Source of the DNA: Acidobacteria subdivision 13 bacterium RH2 MAG17b
GTDB lineage: Bacteria; Acidobacteriota; Terriglobia; UBA7540
Length of the DNA: 42,393 nucleotides
Direction of reading: 5' to 3'
Assembly: GCA_002197525.1 (NCBI GenBank)
Contig: NFUN01000062.1
Span: forward strand, 1-42,393
Below the pieces are notes generated by a model that was not told where the DNA came from, searched no databases, and saw nothing but the letters and a program-made list of their open reading frames with translations. Position numbers and translations under genes: made by a program. This document shows, piece by piece, positions 18,647-27,334 of this stretch (positions are counted from its first letter, which is position 1; every line of letters begins with the position of its first letter).

Positions 18647-19831
18647 TCAGATGACTCCTTGCGCGGCCAATTCTTTTAGCTGGCCAGAATCCAGGCCGAG
18701 CAGTTCCCGGTAAACTTCTTCGTTATCTTGTCCCTTCGGCCGTCCTGCCCAACGGACGCGTCCGGGCGTCCCGGAAAGGCGAACCATCACATCCTGCATT
18801 TTCAGAGGACCGAGTTCAGGATCATCAACGCTCGTGATCGTACCACGAGCCTTGTACTGCGGGTCTTCCATGACCTGCCGGATGTCGTATATAGGAGCAA
18901 CCGCCGCCTCGGCCTTCTCGAAAGCAGCAACCACCTCGTCAAGCGTATGTCTAGATATCCACGAGGCCACCATCTGGTCCAGTTCATCGCCGTGCTTGGC
19001 TCGCTCCTTGGCGGATGCGAACCACCCTTCCTGAATCACTTCGGGATGGCCCACCAACTGCATCACCCTCTCGGCCACGCTCTGAGCTGAAGTTGAGATG
19101 GCCACCCAGCGCCCGTCAGAGGTTTTATATGTGTTGCGAGGGGCGTTGTTGGCGGACCGGTTTCCTAGCCGCTTCTCGACGATGCCGAGTTGATCGAAAA
19201 CCGTAGCGTGGGGGCCAAGAATCGCAAGGATTGGCTCGATGAGCGCCGTGTCGATGACTTGCCCTTGGCCCGTTTTCTCGCGGGCGTGCAGCGCCGTTAG
19301 GATCGCTATGGCCGTCGCAAAACCAGCGATCGTGTCTGCAAGGGCAAAGGGCGGGAGAGTCGGCGGCCCGCCGGGTTCGCCGGTCATCGCCGCAAACCCG
19401 CTCATCGCTTCGGCAAGCGTGCCGAAGCCAGGCCGCCCGCTGTATGGTCCGGACTGCCCAAACCCAGAGACGCGAGCCACTACCAAACGCGGGTTCAGCC
19501 GGTGCAGCGCTCCCGGTCCCAAGTTCCAACGCTCCAGGGTACCGGGCCGGAAGCTTTCAATCAGCACGTCGGCCTTTTGGATAATGCCGGCCATCAGTTT
19601 TTGCCCTTCAGGGGCGCTCAGATTAAGAGTGATGGCCCGCTTGTTCCGGCTGATCACCTTCCACCACAAAGAAATACCATCTTTGTGGTAGCCATGAGTT
19701 CTAACCGGGTCGCCTTTGGGATGCTCGACTTTGATCACATCCGCACCAAAATCACCCAGTAGGGTGGCCGCCGTAGGACCGGCGAACAGCACTGCCGCAT
19801 CAATGACCCGGATGTCGTCGAGAGCAAACAC
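18647..19831 (-). CDS. CaiB/BaiF-type CoA-transferase (class III)
   Basis: A 394-residue class III CoA-transferase that moves CoA between carboxylic acids. It begins LDDIRVIDAAVLFAGPTAATLLGDFGADVIKVEHP, split here as the family N terminus DIRVIDA and the block LGDFGADVIKVEHPKGDPVR; DVLIESFRPG, VVARVSGFGQSGPY and PGFGTLAEAMSG follow. The catalytic aspartate is in GQGQVIDTALIEP. GTG 19831 is chosen: GGAGG lies eight bases upstream and the residues before it, though open to 20065, come from repeat sequence. The MFS gene follows within 80 bases. The acid used cannot be told. Confidence 0.92.
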   Translation of the reverse strand: MFALDDIRVIDAAVLFAGPTAATLLGDFGADVIKVEHPKGDPVRTHGYHKDGISLWWKVISRNKRAITLNLSAPEGQKLMAGIIQKADVLIESFRPGTLERWNLGPGALHRLNPRLVVARVSGFGQSGPYSGRPGFGTLAEAMSGFAAMTGEPGGPPTLPPFALADTIAGFATAIAILTALHAREKTGQGQVIDTALIEPILAILGPHATVFDQLGIVEKRLGNRSANNAPRNTYKTSDGRWVAISTSAQSVAERVMQLVGHPEVIQEGWFASAKERAKHGDELDQMVASWISRHTLDEVVAAFEKAEAAVAPIYDIRQVMEDPQYKARGTITSVDDPELGPLKMQDVMVRLSGTPGRVRWAGRPKGQDNEEVYRELLGLDSGQLKELAAQGVI

Positions 19832-20067
19832 AGGGGAATCCTCCAAAAGCGATCTTGGCAAGCAGCATGAAATGCACTTGACCCACAACATAAGCATAGC
19901 TATTGCGCCCTGGCAAGCAATTTTCGCTCTTACCGGGCGCGCGACCGTTGGGGTGCTGCCGCGCGCGCCTACCCGACTCGGCTTGCGTCCGCGGCGCCAG
20001 CAGCCGCCAACCGCGCTGCGTCTCTGCCGTCGGCTCACGGCGCACAAACCGTGCCGCAGCTTCACCC

Positions 20068-20153
20068 CAAGAGGTGAACCCCGAATAGCAGTGGATGAAA
20101 CTCAAAGGTAAATGCCAGCCATCCGAAAATTAGACAAACCCCGAAGGGGTGGA
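20068..20153. repeat. Intergenic repeat tract (GAAGGGGTGGACC family, copy 1)
   Basis: It contains GAGGTGAACCCCGAATAGC, GTGGATGAAACTC and then CCCCGAAGGGGTGGACC at 20138-20154. The same words recur at 20370-20412 (CCCCGAAGGGGTGGACCATG then GTGGGTGAAACCC). CCCCGAAGGGG is itself a palindrome. The long frame open through here on the minus strand is not considered coding. Confidence 0.6.
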
Positions 20154-20200
20154 CCGCCGGGTGGCGCAGACGTCGCGCTTTGCGCGACGTCTGCGATCAT
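20151..20200. repeat. Dispersed palindromic repeat, family R2, copy E
   Basis: GGGTGGCGCAGACGTCGCGC, TTT and GCGCGACGTCTGCGATC form a near-perfect hairpin. The outer bases match the other R2 copies while the inner stem differs but stays paired, as expected if structure matters more than sequence. Confidence 0.7.
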
Positions 20201-20202
20201 GA

Positions 20203-20676
20203 CCTTCAGCGCCGCAACGCCCTCGCCCTGCGGGAGAGGGGGGACCGCGTAGCGGTGGGTGAGGGCTTTTCGGCGGCCGGAGATCGCCGCACCAGCAAAC
20301 TGCACCGCTCCCACAAAACCCTTGACTCCGCCGCCGGTCCGCGCCCGCGCAATCCATGGGGCGTCACACCCCGAAGGGGTGGACCATGAATAGCCGTGGG
20401 TGAAACCCACGGAAACCGGAAGGCAGGTAAGCGCATCGGCCCTGGCGGGGCCGCACAATTTCCGTTCAAAGCAGTGGTAGCCACGGACAATGCCTTCCCG
20501 TCCGTGGGCCTTTCGGTGCGGGAGAAGCCCACGGTCAATCAAAAACCGATTGACCGTGGCTACCTGCTCCCCCCTGCTGACAGGCAGACCTAAAGGTCTG
20601 CGCCAGCCCGCCTGGCCCGACAAACTGAAATGAACGCGATCGCGGACAACCGCCAGATTGTGTTGCCAAACCCTGG
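20203..20676. repeat. Gene-free tract of palindromes
   Basis: Several hairpins in series: a CCCTCGCCCTGCGGGAGAGG stretch facing GGTGGGTGAGGG (20220-20268), the GAAGGGGTGGACC copy 2 (20370-20385), an 8-base stem CCACGGAC/GTCCGTGG (20481-20507) and a perfect 12-base stem CCACGGTCAATC/GATTGACCGTGG with a 7-base loop (20529-20559). No convincing gene is present on either strand. Confidence 0.6.
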
Positions 20677-23172
20677 TCATTTTGGCGGAGCAAATAATGA
20701 TAGTAACTCCTCTTTGGAAACCTCTTTTCGCAGGTCATCCACTTCAATCACGGAATCGAAAAGGTCTTTCTTCTTGACGAGCAACTCGCCTATACGCTCT
20801 TCGATCGTGCCAAGCGTGTGGATGCGAAAGACCTTGACCGTCTTTTGCTGGCCGATTCGGTGAACCCGGTCTGTTGCTTGATCTTCGACGGCTGGATTCC
20901 ACCACCGATCATAATGAACAACGCAGCTTGCTTCCGTCAGGGTCATCCCGAGTCCGCCCGCCCTTAGGCTAATCAGGAAGAACGAAGCTTCTCCGCCTTG
21001 AAATCGTTTTACTAACTCAGACCTTTGATTGATAGGAGTGGACCCATCAAGGTAGAAATATGTTAATCCGCGATCATCCAAAACGGTGCGCAACATAGAA
21101 AGCATTTCAGTGAATTGGCTGAATATAAGTCCCTTTTCGCCTCCTTCAGCTATTTCGCCGAGGATGTCGACAAAAGTTTCCAATTTCCCTGAGCGGTGAT
21201 AGATTGCATCGTAATCCTTTTTAATAAGCGTTGGATGACAACAAATCTGCTTAAGTCTCAAAATAGCCGTCAGTATTGATGTATCGATCTTGACGGTGTT
21301 GCCTGGAAGGCGGCTGATCCGATCTCGTTCTGAGGCGGCAAACGTCTTGTAAAGCTGTACTTGCTCAGGGGTCAATTCACAATATCGGTCGAGAGGAATT
21401 TTCGCCGGGAGTTCCGACTCAACTTGGCTTTTCAAACGCCGAAGCTTAAAGGGAGCAATTCTTTTCTTAAGCTCTTCCGCCGCCTTCCTGCTGCGAGCCT
21501 TCATTATGGGAATTTCAAATGTGTCTCTAAATCGGGTAAACGATCCCAGGTAGGACGGCATCAGAAAGTCGTAGATGGACCAGAGTTCACTTAATCTATT
21601 CTCTACAGGCGTGCCAGTCAGCGCAAGCTTGTGCTTCGCAATAAGTCTCTTGCAGGCCTTTGCGGTTGCAGTAGCGTGATTTTTTATCTTCTGAGCTTCA
21701 TCTAGGATTACATATTCCCAAACTATTTTTGATAGGTCCTCTATATCGTTTAGAACAGTCGTATAGGTTGTCAGGATTGCATCGTAATGCTTGAGACCAG
21801 ACAGCACTTTGCTGCGACTCGTTCCAACGTAACGCGCCACTCTGAAGTCGAGCACCGACACAAATTTGAAGAGATCACCTTCCCAAGCACCTAAAACGCT
21901 AGGTGGGCAGACGATGAGCGATGGCGTGGTGTTCGTGTCTGATTGTGCGCTCAGCAGACACACAATAGCTTGGACCGTCTTGCCTAGGCCCATCTCGTCG
22001 GCCAAGATTCCGTTGAGTCCATATTTCCTGAGAAAACAAAGCCAGTCATGCCCGTGCTTTTGATATTCGCGTAGTTCACCATGGAATGTGTCGGGCATGG
22101 GAAGCCGTTCAATCTTGGAAAATTCTGCGAGGCCCTGAAGAAACTTCGCGTAAGCCTCCGAAACGTCGACAGTTGCGACCGCTGCAAGAAGCGCTTGGAC
22201 TTCTGAGTAGTTTCGAGTCGGAGTTCTGAAGTGCTCTTCAATTCTGTCGAGTTCAGGAATTTTCCCAATCTGGTCTGCAACTCTCGCGTGCGTCTCACTG
22301 TCGACTTTGATCCATGTATCTTCCTTTCGCACGAATTGTTGTGCCATCTTGAGACTTTCGATTTCGCTATATGGCAGCTTGAATCGATCGGCCTCATATC
22401 GAACATCGAACCAAATCCACGGGCCATCCACATGGAGAGAGACTTTGGGCTGAAAAGGGCCGGTCACAACTCTTTGTTTTTCAACCTTTGGGTCAATATG
22501 GGAGTGCGTCTCTACCCGCAATTTCTGCAGATCGTAGAGCAAGAAGAGCGGAATCTGATCCCCAGTGAGACCTATTACTCCCGGCTCGGAAGATAGGACT
22601 GCGTATTCCTTCTCGGGTGGCTTTCGGTAAAAACCGCTTGATGTGTGAATAAATTTTGAGCCTTGCAGGAAATTTGCATCAGCCTTGCTGTCAATGCGTG
22701 AAGTAAGATCTGGGTCTGTGAGTGCCGTTTTTATTTGAACGCTGTTCTCTGTTGCGCTCACGTCATGAACGTACTCAAGGGGACGGCTGTCAACCTTAAC
22801 TTGCTGCGCTTTGTCAGTAAAACGAGTCGCACCCTTTGAACGCAGGTAGAGCAAGATTTCCGGAATGTCTTTTTCGTAAAACGTGAATCCTCTTTTGGCA
22901 TCAAAAGCCGGGTCCCATTCTGCTAAATGTTTCACGGTTTGTCGGTTCTTCTGTGAGATTTTGAAATATCGCGATCCTATCTTTATTCTCTGAGGTATCT
23001 TTCCCAAATTGTCCAGGCGATAGGTGGCATCCTGATGTGAAAGGTGGACGTCAAGATAGAGGTAGTCGTCCTGTTGAGAAACATCTACCTGGAGGCCAAG
23101 ATCGCGAGTCGTGGTGAATAGCCGAGAGAACGTAGTAAGAAGGGTGTCACGGAATGTGCGGAGATCAGCCAC
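20677..23172 (-). CDS. SNF2-family ATP-dependent DNA translocase/helicase
   Basis: An 831-residue protein. The first 350 residues are an unrecognised N-terminal region. The SNF2 motor follows: motif I DEMGLGKTVQAI, the CPPSVLGAWEGDLFKF block, motif II DEAQ (in VILDEAQKIKNH), motif III LTGTPVENRLSELWSI, then RecA lobe 2 with LIFSQFTEML, YFYLDGSTP, SLRAGGLGMTLTEA and motif VI QATDRVHRIGQ. SNF2 proteins move along double-stranded DNA and displace bound proteins; the bacterial targets are mostly unknown. GTG 23172 has AAGGTGG upstream. The gene is less GC-rich than its neighbours and next to a decayed IS, hinting at horizontal transfer. Confidence 0.93.
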   Translation of the reverse strand: MADLRTFRDTLLTTFSRLFTTTRDLGLQVDVSQQDDYLYLDVHLSHQDATYRLDNLGKIPQRIKIGSRYFKISQKNRQTVKHLAEWDPAFDAKRGFTFYEKDIPEILLYLRSKGATRFTDKAQQVKVDSRPLEYVHDVSATENSVQIKTALTDPDLTSRIDSKADANFLQGSKFIHTSSGFYRKPPEKEYAVLSSEPGVIGLTGDQIPLFLLYDLQKLRVETHSHIDPKVEKQRVVTGPFQPKVSLHVDGPWIWFDVRYEADRFKLPYSEIESLKMAQQFVRKEDTWIKVDSETHARVADQIGKIPELDRIEEHFRTPTRNYSEVQALLAAVATVDVSEAYAKFLQGLAEFSKIERLPMPDTFHGELREYQKHGHDWLCFLRKYGLNGILADEMGLGKTVQAIVCLLSAQSDTNTTPSLIVCPPSVLGAWEGDLFKFVSVLDFRVARYVGTSRSKVLSGLKHYDAILTTYTTVLNDIEDLSKIVWEYVILDEAQKIKNHATATAKACKRLIAKHKLALTGTPVENRLSELWSIYDFLMPSYLGSFTRFRDTFEIPIMKARSRKAAEELKKRIAPFKLRRLKSQVESELPAKIPLDRYCELTPEQVQLYKTFAASERDRISRLPGNTVKIDTSILTAILRLKQICCHPTLIKKDYDAIYHRSGKLETFVDILGEIAEGGEKGLIFSQFTEMLSMLRTVLDDRGLTYFYLDGSTPINQRSELVKRFQGGEASFFLISLRAGGLGMTLTEASCVVHYDRWWNPAVEDQATDRVHRIGQQKTVKVFRIHTLGTIEERIGELLVKKKDLFDSVIEVDDLRKEVSKEELLSLFAPPK

Positions 23173-23272
23173 GGGCCACCTTGTAATTACGAACGTGCTT
23201 CGTAATGCGCAATTATACGAGAGGTAAATGTAATTCAGGAAGTTTCTATTCGGCAGTGTCGCAAATTATTCG

Positions 23273-24293
23273 TCATGAATCTCAAGTTAGCTCCGGCTGT
23301 GCGATTAAGTCGCGATAGGTGAGGGTGTTAGTATTCAGACACGCTTGGGCGAGGTTGTGGAAGAGATGGCGCTCCTGACCGCGCCGGTTTAACCGGTAGG
23401 CAAATTCGGCGACATAGCGTTTCAGGTGTTGGCGTTCAACCTTATGATGGGTACCCAAAAGAAAGCGCTTCAAGTTGGACAGCGTGATATGAACCCAGGG
23501 AAGGAGCTGACAACGGGTGGCAGGGTCAGAACCGCGTCGCAGCGGCAGGTGGCGAAAACCCTTCTGCTCGATGCCCCGGTAACCGCTCCAGGCATCGGTG
23601 AGCAGGGTGCTGCCCGGTTGAGCGGTGGCTTGAAGAAAGCCGTGCAGGCTGTTGGCCGAAGCGTCAGGCACTACCGCCAGGGTGACCGCACCGGGAATGG
23701 GCAGGCGGCCTTCTTTCCCTTGCCCCGCTGCGCTCCACCGCAACCACCACGACCGACTTGGTTTGCGCTCCTCGTCCCGACCGCTCTTTGCCCTTTTCTC
23801 CGCCCCCCAGATAGCCTTCGTCGATCTCCAGCAGCCCTGCCAAACGACGGGACGGTTCCGGCTCTGCCATCGCTTTGCGAATCTTGTGTTGCATCAACCA
23901 GGCAGTGGGATAAGACACCCCCATCTCTTTGCTCAACTGTAGAGCCGAGACACCCTTCTTGCCGTGGCTCATGCGGTAGATAGCCCAAAACCAGCTCGAC
24001 AACGGCACCCGCGTTTTGTGGAAGATGGTCCCGGCCGTCACCGAACACTGGTAACCGCACTGACGGCATTCATGGACTCGGCGCGAGGTCATATATCCCC
24101 GGCTCCCTCCACCACAGCGCGGGCAAGCAAAGCTCTTCGGCCAGCGTTGCTCCGTCAGATAGCGCAGACAATCATCCTCCTCGCCAAACTGCGCCCGGAA
24201 TTCACGAATCGTCATCATTTTCAAAGGCTTATGCTTTTTCATGAACACCATTATATCGCTTTTTATTCGCCGGTTCAAGCTTGATATTCATGA
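23273..24293 (-). mobile_element. Insertion sequence, IS1595-like, decayed
   Basis: About 1.02 kb. The left end TCATGAATCTCAAGTTAG (23273-23290) is an imperfect inverted match of the right end CAAGCTTGATATTCATGA (24276-24293). Between them is one frameshifted ISXO2/IS1595-type transposase. No direct target duplication was found at these limits, so the exact ends are uncertain. It inserted just upstream of the SNF2 gene start. Confidence 0.65.
23282..24251 (-). pseudogene. IS1595-family transposase, frameshifted
   Basis: The first frame (ATG about 24251) has the N-terminal zinc ribbon CPRCGG...CRQCG, the HTH-like ALQLSKEMGVSYPTAWLMQHK and the first catalytic Asp in LLEIDEGYLGG, then goes out of frame after VVVAVERSG. 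The second frame continues GQGKEGRLPIPGAVTLA, has the second Asp in LLTDAWSGYRG, and HITLSNLKRFLLGTHHKV near the end. Removing one base from the run of four G (CCCC at 23723-23726 on the plus strand) restores ERSGQGKEGR. The element is probably not able to transpose by itself, unless the shift is programmed or a sequencing error. Confidence 0.85.
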
Positions 24294-24597
24294 AGTTTGT
24301 TTATTTTAGGAAGATTAGAGCTTCAACTCATTGAAAACAAATAATCATTAGAAAAACGAAGCCATTCGAAGCCACTAAGCAAAGCCACTTGGAATTAGTT
24401 AAGTGATTGAAAAAAAGCAGCATAGTCAAATTTTGAGAGCAAACCCACTTATGTCTTTTAGAATTAGCACGATACGGAATGACTCCGGTGGCTTTGGATG
24501 CGATTCACACCAGAATCGCGCCAAAAATCGAAATCTCGCGCCCGAGCCATCGTGGATGGCGGGAAAGCCGGACGATTCTTTTTGTTGACACTCGAAT
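24294..24597. other. Gap between the IS and the cysteine leader
   Basis: About 300 AT-richer bases without a convincing gene. The -35-like TTGACA at 24585-24590 is close to the leader, but a matching -10 (CATGAT, 18 bases on) is mediocre and would start the RNA inside the leader frame, so the true promoter may lie further upstream. Confidence 0.4.
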
Positions 24598-24609
24598 GGA
24601 GAACAAGGC

Positions 24610-24693
24610 ATGATAAGGACCGTGAGTTCAGCCCAACCAATGCGGAACATGCGGGGATGTTGTTGTTGTCGTGTATCCCCGGCATTGGGCTGA
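24610..24693 (+). CDS. Cysteine-run leader peptide
   Basis: A 28-codon frame from ATG 24610 to TGA 24691-24693. GGAG at 24598-24601 lies eight bases upstream, a textbook ribosome site. The peptide starts MIRTVSSAQPMRNMRG, then has four consecutive Cys codons TGT at 24658-24669, then RVSPALGL. Nothing but ribosome pausing is likely to be its role: a run of the regulatory amino acid in front of a terminator is the known design of amino-acid attenuators such as trp, his and leu. Cysteine leader peptides before sulfur genes are known from actinobacteria. Here it precedes a siroheme reductase. Internal ATGs at 24640 and 24649 could also start it. Confidence 0.8.
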   Translation: MIRTVSSAQPMRNMRGCCCCRVSPALG

Positions 24694-24775
24694 CGCCAGA
24701 CGCGATTATCCAATTCGTGACCCTGTAGTTTAGACCCATCGTTCGGGGAAGCATCAGCCCGTCGATGGGTTTTTT
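24629..24775 (+). promoter_or_regulatory. Ribosome-mediated cysteine attenuator (predicted)
   Basis: CAGCCCAA (24629-24636) pairs with TTGGGCTG (24685-24692), and TGC-GGGGAT pairs with ATCCCC-GGCA inside it, placing the four Cys codons in the loop. The 3' arm GGGCTGA (24688-24694) is also complementary to TCAGCCC (24754-24760) inside the terminator. A ribosome stalled at Cys codons would break the first hairpin, free the 3' arm to take TCAGCCC, and so weaken the terminator: reductase on when cysteine is short. Pairings were found by eye and not scored for energy. Confidence 0.7.
24734..24775 (+). terminator. Intrinsic terminator of the attenuator
   Basis: ACCCATCG (24734-24741) and CGATGGGT (24763-24770) pair perfectly, with an inner CGGG/CCCG stem, and a T6 run follows, then ATTTT. 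It lies 22 bases before the reductase start rather than behind a gene, which is the position of an attenuator. Confidence 0.85.
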
Positions 24776-24796
24776 ATTTTCCGGAGGCTTTCGAGC

Positions 24797-26515
24797 GTGG
24801 ACCAGGAAAGAACAGCCAGCATTAAAGAAACCAAGGCGCAGAGCGCAGAGCGATTAAAGCTCGCCAAGAATCCCTGGGAATGCCTGGCTGAGATCGAGGA
24901 ATTTGCGAAGAAGGGATATGACGCGCTCCCAGCGGAATGGCTGAGCAGCTACTTCCGCTGGTGGGGCGTTTACACGCAGGGCGACGGCGCGGGAGTGCTG
25001 GGCGGAAAGGGCGGGGAAGGGAAATCGACCCCGTATTTCATGCTACGCATCCGCATCCCCGGCGGCCTGCTGCGCAGCGGGCAACTGCGAACGGTGGCGC
25101 AGCTTGCGGAGCGGTACGCGCGCGGGATGGGCGACCTGACGGTGCGGCAGAACATCCAGCTCCACTGGCTGACAATTGAATCGCTGCCGGAAATCTTCCG
25201 CAGCTTGCACGACTGCGGTCTTGGCAGCCTGGCGGCCTGCGGCGATGACACGCGGAACATCACCGGCTGCCCGCTCGCGGGGATCGACGCGGCGGGGCTG
25301 TGCGACGCCACGCCGCTGATTGCCGAAGTGGAGCGGACGCTGGTGGGTCCGCGCGAGTTTTACAATCTGCCGCGCAAATTCAAGATCTGCATCACCGGCT
25401 GCCCGGTCTGGTGCTCTTATCCGGAGATCAACGACATTGGGCTGACCGCGCTTGAGCGGCGGCGCAACGGCCGCCGGGAGGTAGGCTTTTCTCTGCGCGT
25501 GGGCGGAGGGCTTTCCTCTCAACCGCATTTCGCGGTACGTTTGCCGGCCTTTGTGCGATGGGAGCAGGTGGCGCCGGTGTCCAAAGCCATCGCGGAAATC
25601 TTCCGGGATTCGGATTGCCTGCGGGAGAACCGGGAGCGGGCGCGGATGAAATACCTTTTCATGCGCCATGGCTGGACGGCGGTTACGTTTCTTGAAGAGA
25701 TTGAGCGGCGGCTGGGCTTCTGGCTGGATCAGCCCGAGGAAGAAGACGCGCCGCAGGACGCCTACCGGGATCACGTGGGCATCCATCCGCAGAAGCAGCC
25801 CGGCCGCTTTTACGCCGGTATCGCCGTGCTGCGCGGGCGCATGAGCGCCGCGCAAATGCTCGCAGCCGCGGACCTGGCGGACCGCTACGGCAGCGGTGAG
25901 CTTCGCATCACCGGCATGCAGAATCTGGTGGTGGTGAATGTGCCGAAGCATCACGTCGATCCACTGGCCGAAGGCCTGGAATCGGCTGGCCTGCGACTTT
26001 CGGCTTCGCCGTTCTGGCGCGGCGCGGTGGCATGCACGGGAACGGAATTCTGCAAGCTGGCGATCACCGAGACCAAGGGTTTTACGCGCTGGCTGGTGGA
26101 GGAACTAGAAAAGCGCATGCCGGGTTTCGACCAGCACTTGAAGATCGACATAACGGGATGCCCCAACGGTTGCGGCCAGCAGTGGATCGCTGATCTCGGT
26201 CTTGAAGGCAAACGGATCAAGCTGGACGGACAGATGGTGGAGGCGTACTATTTTTGCGTGGGCGGCGGAGTGGGGCGGCATCAGGCCTTTGCGCGGCCCA
26301 TCGGCTACCGTTGCGCGGCGCGAGAAGTGCCGGAAGCCATCGAGCGGCTGCTTTACACCTACCTCGAAGAGCGCGAAGAGGGAGAAAACTTCCGCAGTTT
26401 TTGCGCGCGCATGGAAGACGACGCGCTGCGCGCCGCCCTGGCAGGCGAACCCGCGCCGGAACTGGCCGGCGGGCTTCCCACGGATGCGCTGCCGGTGGTG
26501 CTTGAAGGTTGTTAG
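24797..26515 (+). CDS. Siroheme [4Fe-4S] sulfite (or nitrite) reductase
   Basis: A 572-residue single-chain ferredoxin-type reductase. The siroheme/[4Fe-4S] ligands are C413-X5-C419 (ACTGTEFCKLA) and C455-X3-C459 (ITGCPNGCGQQ). Two repeats of the ferrite-like half are visible; VRQNIQLHW and ITGMQNLVV are the paired siroheme-contact stretches. It performs a six-electron reduction of sulfite to sulfide or nitrite to ammonia. Homology alone does not decide, because plant nitrite reductases and mycobacterial sulfite reductase NirA share these motifs. The cysteine-run leader directly upstream favours assimilatory sulfite reduction for cysteine synthesis. GTG 24797 follows GGAGG at good spacing. 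No other sulfur or nitrogen gene is adjacent. Confidence 0.93.
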   Translation: MDQERTASIKETKAQSAERLKLAKNPWECLAEIEEFAKKGYDALPAEWLSSYFRWWGVYTQGDGAGVLGGKGGEGKSTPYFMLRIRIPGGLLRSGQLRTVAQLAERYARGMGDLTVRQNIQLHWLTIESLPEIFRSLHDCGLGSLAACGDDTRNITGCPLAGIDAAGLCDATPLIAEVERTLVGPREFYNLPRKFKICITGCPVWCSYPEINDIGLTALERRRNGRREVGFSLRVGGGLSSQPHFAVRLPAFVRWEQVAPVSKAIAEIFRDSDCLRENRERARMKYLFMRHGWTAVTFLEEIERRLGFWLDQPEEEDAPQDAYRDHVGIHPQKQPGRFYAGIAVLRGRMSAAQMLAAADLADRYGSGELRITGMQNLVVVNVPKHHVDPLAEGLESAGLRLSASPFWRGAVACTGTEFCKLAITETKGFTRWLVEELEKRMPGFDQHLKIDITGCPNGCGQQWIADLGLEGKRIKLDGQMVEAYYFCVGGGVGRHQAFARPIGYRCAAREVPEAIERLLYTYLEEREEGENFRSFCARMEDDALRAALAGEPAPELAGGLPTDALPVVLEGC

Positions 26516-26537
26516 AGTCGAGGTGAAAACCGCTTTT

Positions 26538-26640
26538 GAGTTGGTGCGGCGCTCGGAGCCTGCCCCGACGCTGTCGGGGAGCGCCGAAGCTATCGAAAAA
26601 TAAAGACCGGCGGTCACAGACCGCCGCACCAGCGGCAGTT
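26538..26640. repeat. Dispersed GGTGCGGCGCT repeat with hairpins
   Basis: GTTGGTGCGGCGCTC, a GCCCCGAC...GTCGGGGAGCGCC palindrome and GCGGTCACAGACCGC follow each other between the reductase and the HAD gene. The start resembles 17128-17183 (GCTGGTGCGGCGCTG then CAGCGCCGAAAG). The hairpins may end the reductase transcript. No gene seen. Confidence 0.5.
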
Positions 26641-26706
26641 TTCACACAGACTCGCTAAGCGCACGCGCTTGCCTAGCGAACCATCCCTTGATGCGGCGGA
26701 GGGCGC

Positions 26707-27324
26707 GTGGCGACCGGGATTACGGCGATCTTTTCAGATGTAGGAGGAGTTCTCGGCACGAACGGCTGGGACCATGCTGGCCGCAAAAAGGCCGTGGAGC
26801 ATTTCGGGATCGACTGGCAAGAGTTTGAAGAACGCCACGAACTGGTGGTGAACTCATTTGAGCTCGGCCACCTGGGCTTGAGCGAATATCTGCAGCGAAC
26901 CGTCTTTTACCGGATGCGCCGCTTCACGCCGGATCAGTTCCGCGATTTTATGTTCGCGCAATCGAAACCATTTCCCGAATCCATTGAGCTTTTCAAACGT
27001 TTGGCCCGCTCCAAGCGCTACTTCCTCGCGACCCTCAATAACGAGTCGCTCGAACTGAATCTTCACCGCATCGAGAGCTTTGGTCTGCGCCAGCTTTTCT
27101 CCGTCTTCTTCAGCTCGTGCTTCCTCGGCCTCAAAAAGCCGGATGACGCGATTTACCGGATGGCGCTGAAGCTGACCCAGCGCGCTCCGCAGGAATGCCT
27201 GTTCATCGATGACCGTGAGTTAAACCTGGAACGCGCGGCGCAGTGCGGAATGCGGACCCTCCATTGCCAGGAACCTCGCCAACTGGAGCCGCGACTCCAG
27301 GAGGTCGGCATCCGCTTTGATTAA
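26707..27324 (+). CDS. HAD-superfamily hydrolase-like protein
   Basis: A 205-residue haloacid-dehalogenase-fold protein with a helical cap. Motif I is FSDVGGVLG: the first Asp nucleophile is kept but the second Asp of DxD is Gly, as in the DLGGVL/DLGNVL subgroup. Motif II is LATLNNES, motif III Lys is in GLKKPDDAIYRMAL and motif IV is FIDDRELN. Probably a small-molecule phosphatase or dehalogenase-like enzyme; the substrate is unknown. GTG 26707 has GGAGG eight bases upstream. It stands alone between repeats. Confidence 0.85.
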   Translation: MATGITAIFSDVGGVLGTNGWDHAGRKKAVEHFGIDWQEFEERHELVVNSFELGHLGLSEYLQRTVFYRMRRFTPDQFRDFMFAQSKPFPESIELFKRLARSKRYFLATLNNESLELNLHRIESFGLRQLFSVFFSSCFLGLKKPDDAIYRMALKLTQRAPQECLFIDDRELNLERAAQCGMRTLHCQEPRQLEPRLQEVGIRFD

Positions 27325-27334
27325 ACGCTAGCGA

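Noticed and set aside
19832-20065. N-terminal extension of the CoA-transferase frame
   Set aside because: It is translated repeat sequence, while GTG 19831 has a ribosome site and begins at the family N terminus.
20102-20680. 192-residue minus-strand frame
   Set aside because: It runs entirely through palindromic repeats and resembles no protein.
24629-24775. A SAM or cobalamin riboswitch before the reductase
   Set aside because: The conserved words of SAM-I or cobalamin aptamers are absent, and the Cys-codon leader explains the terminator better.
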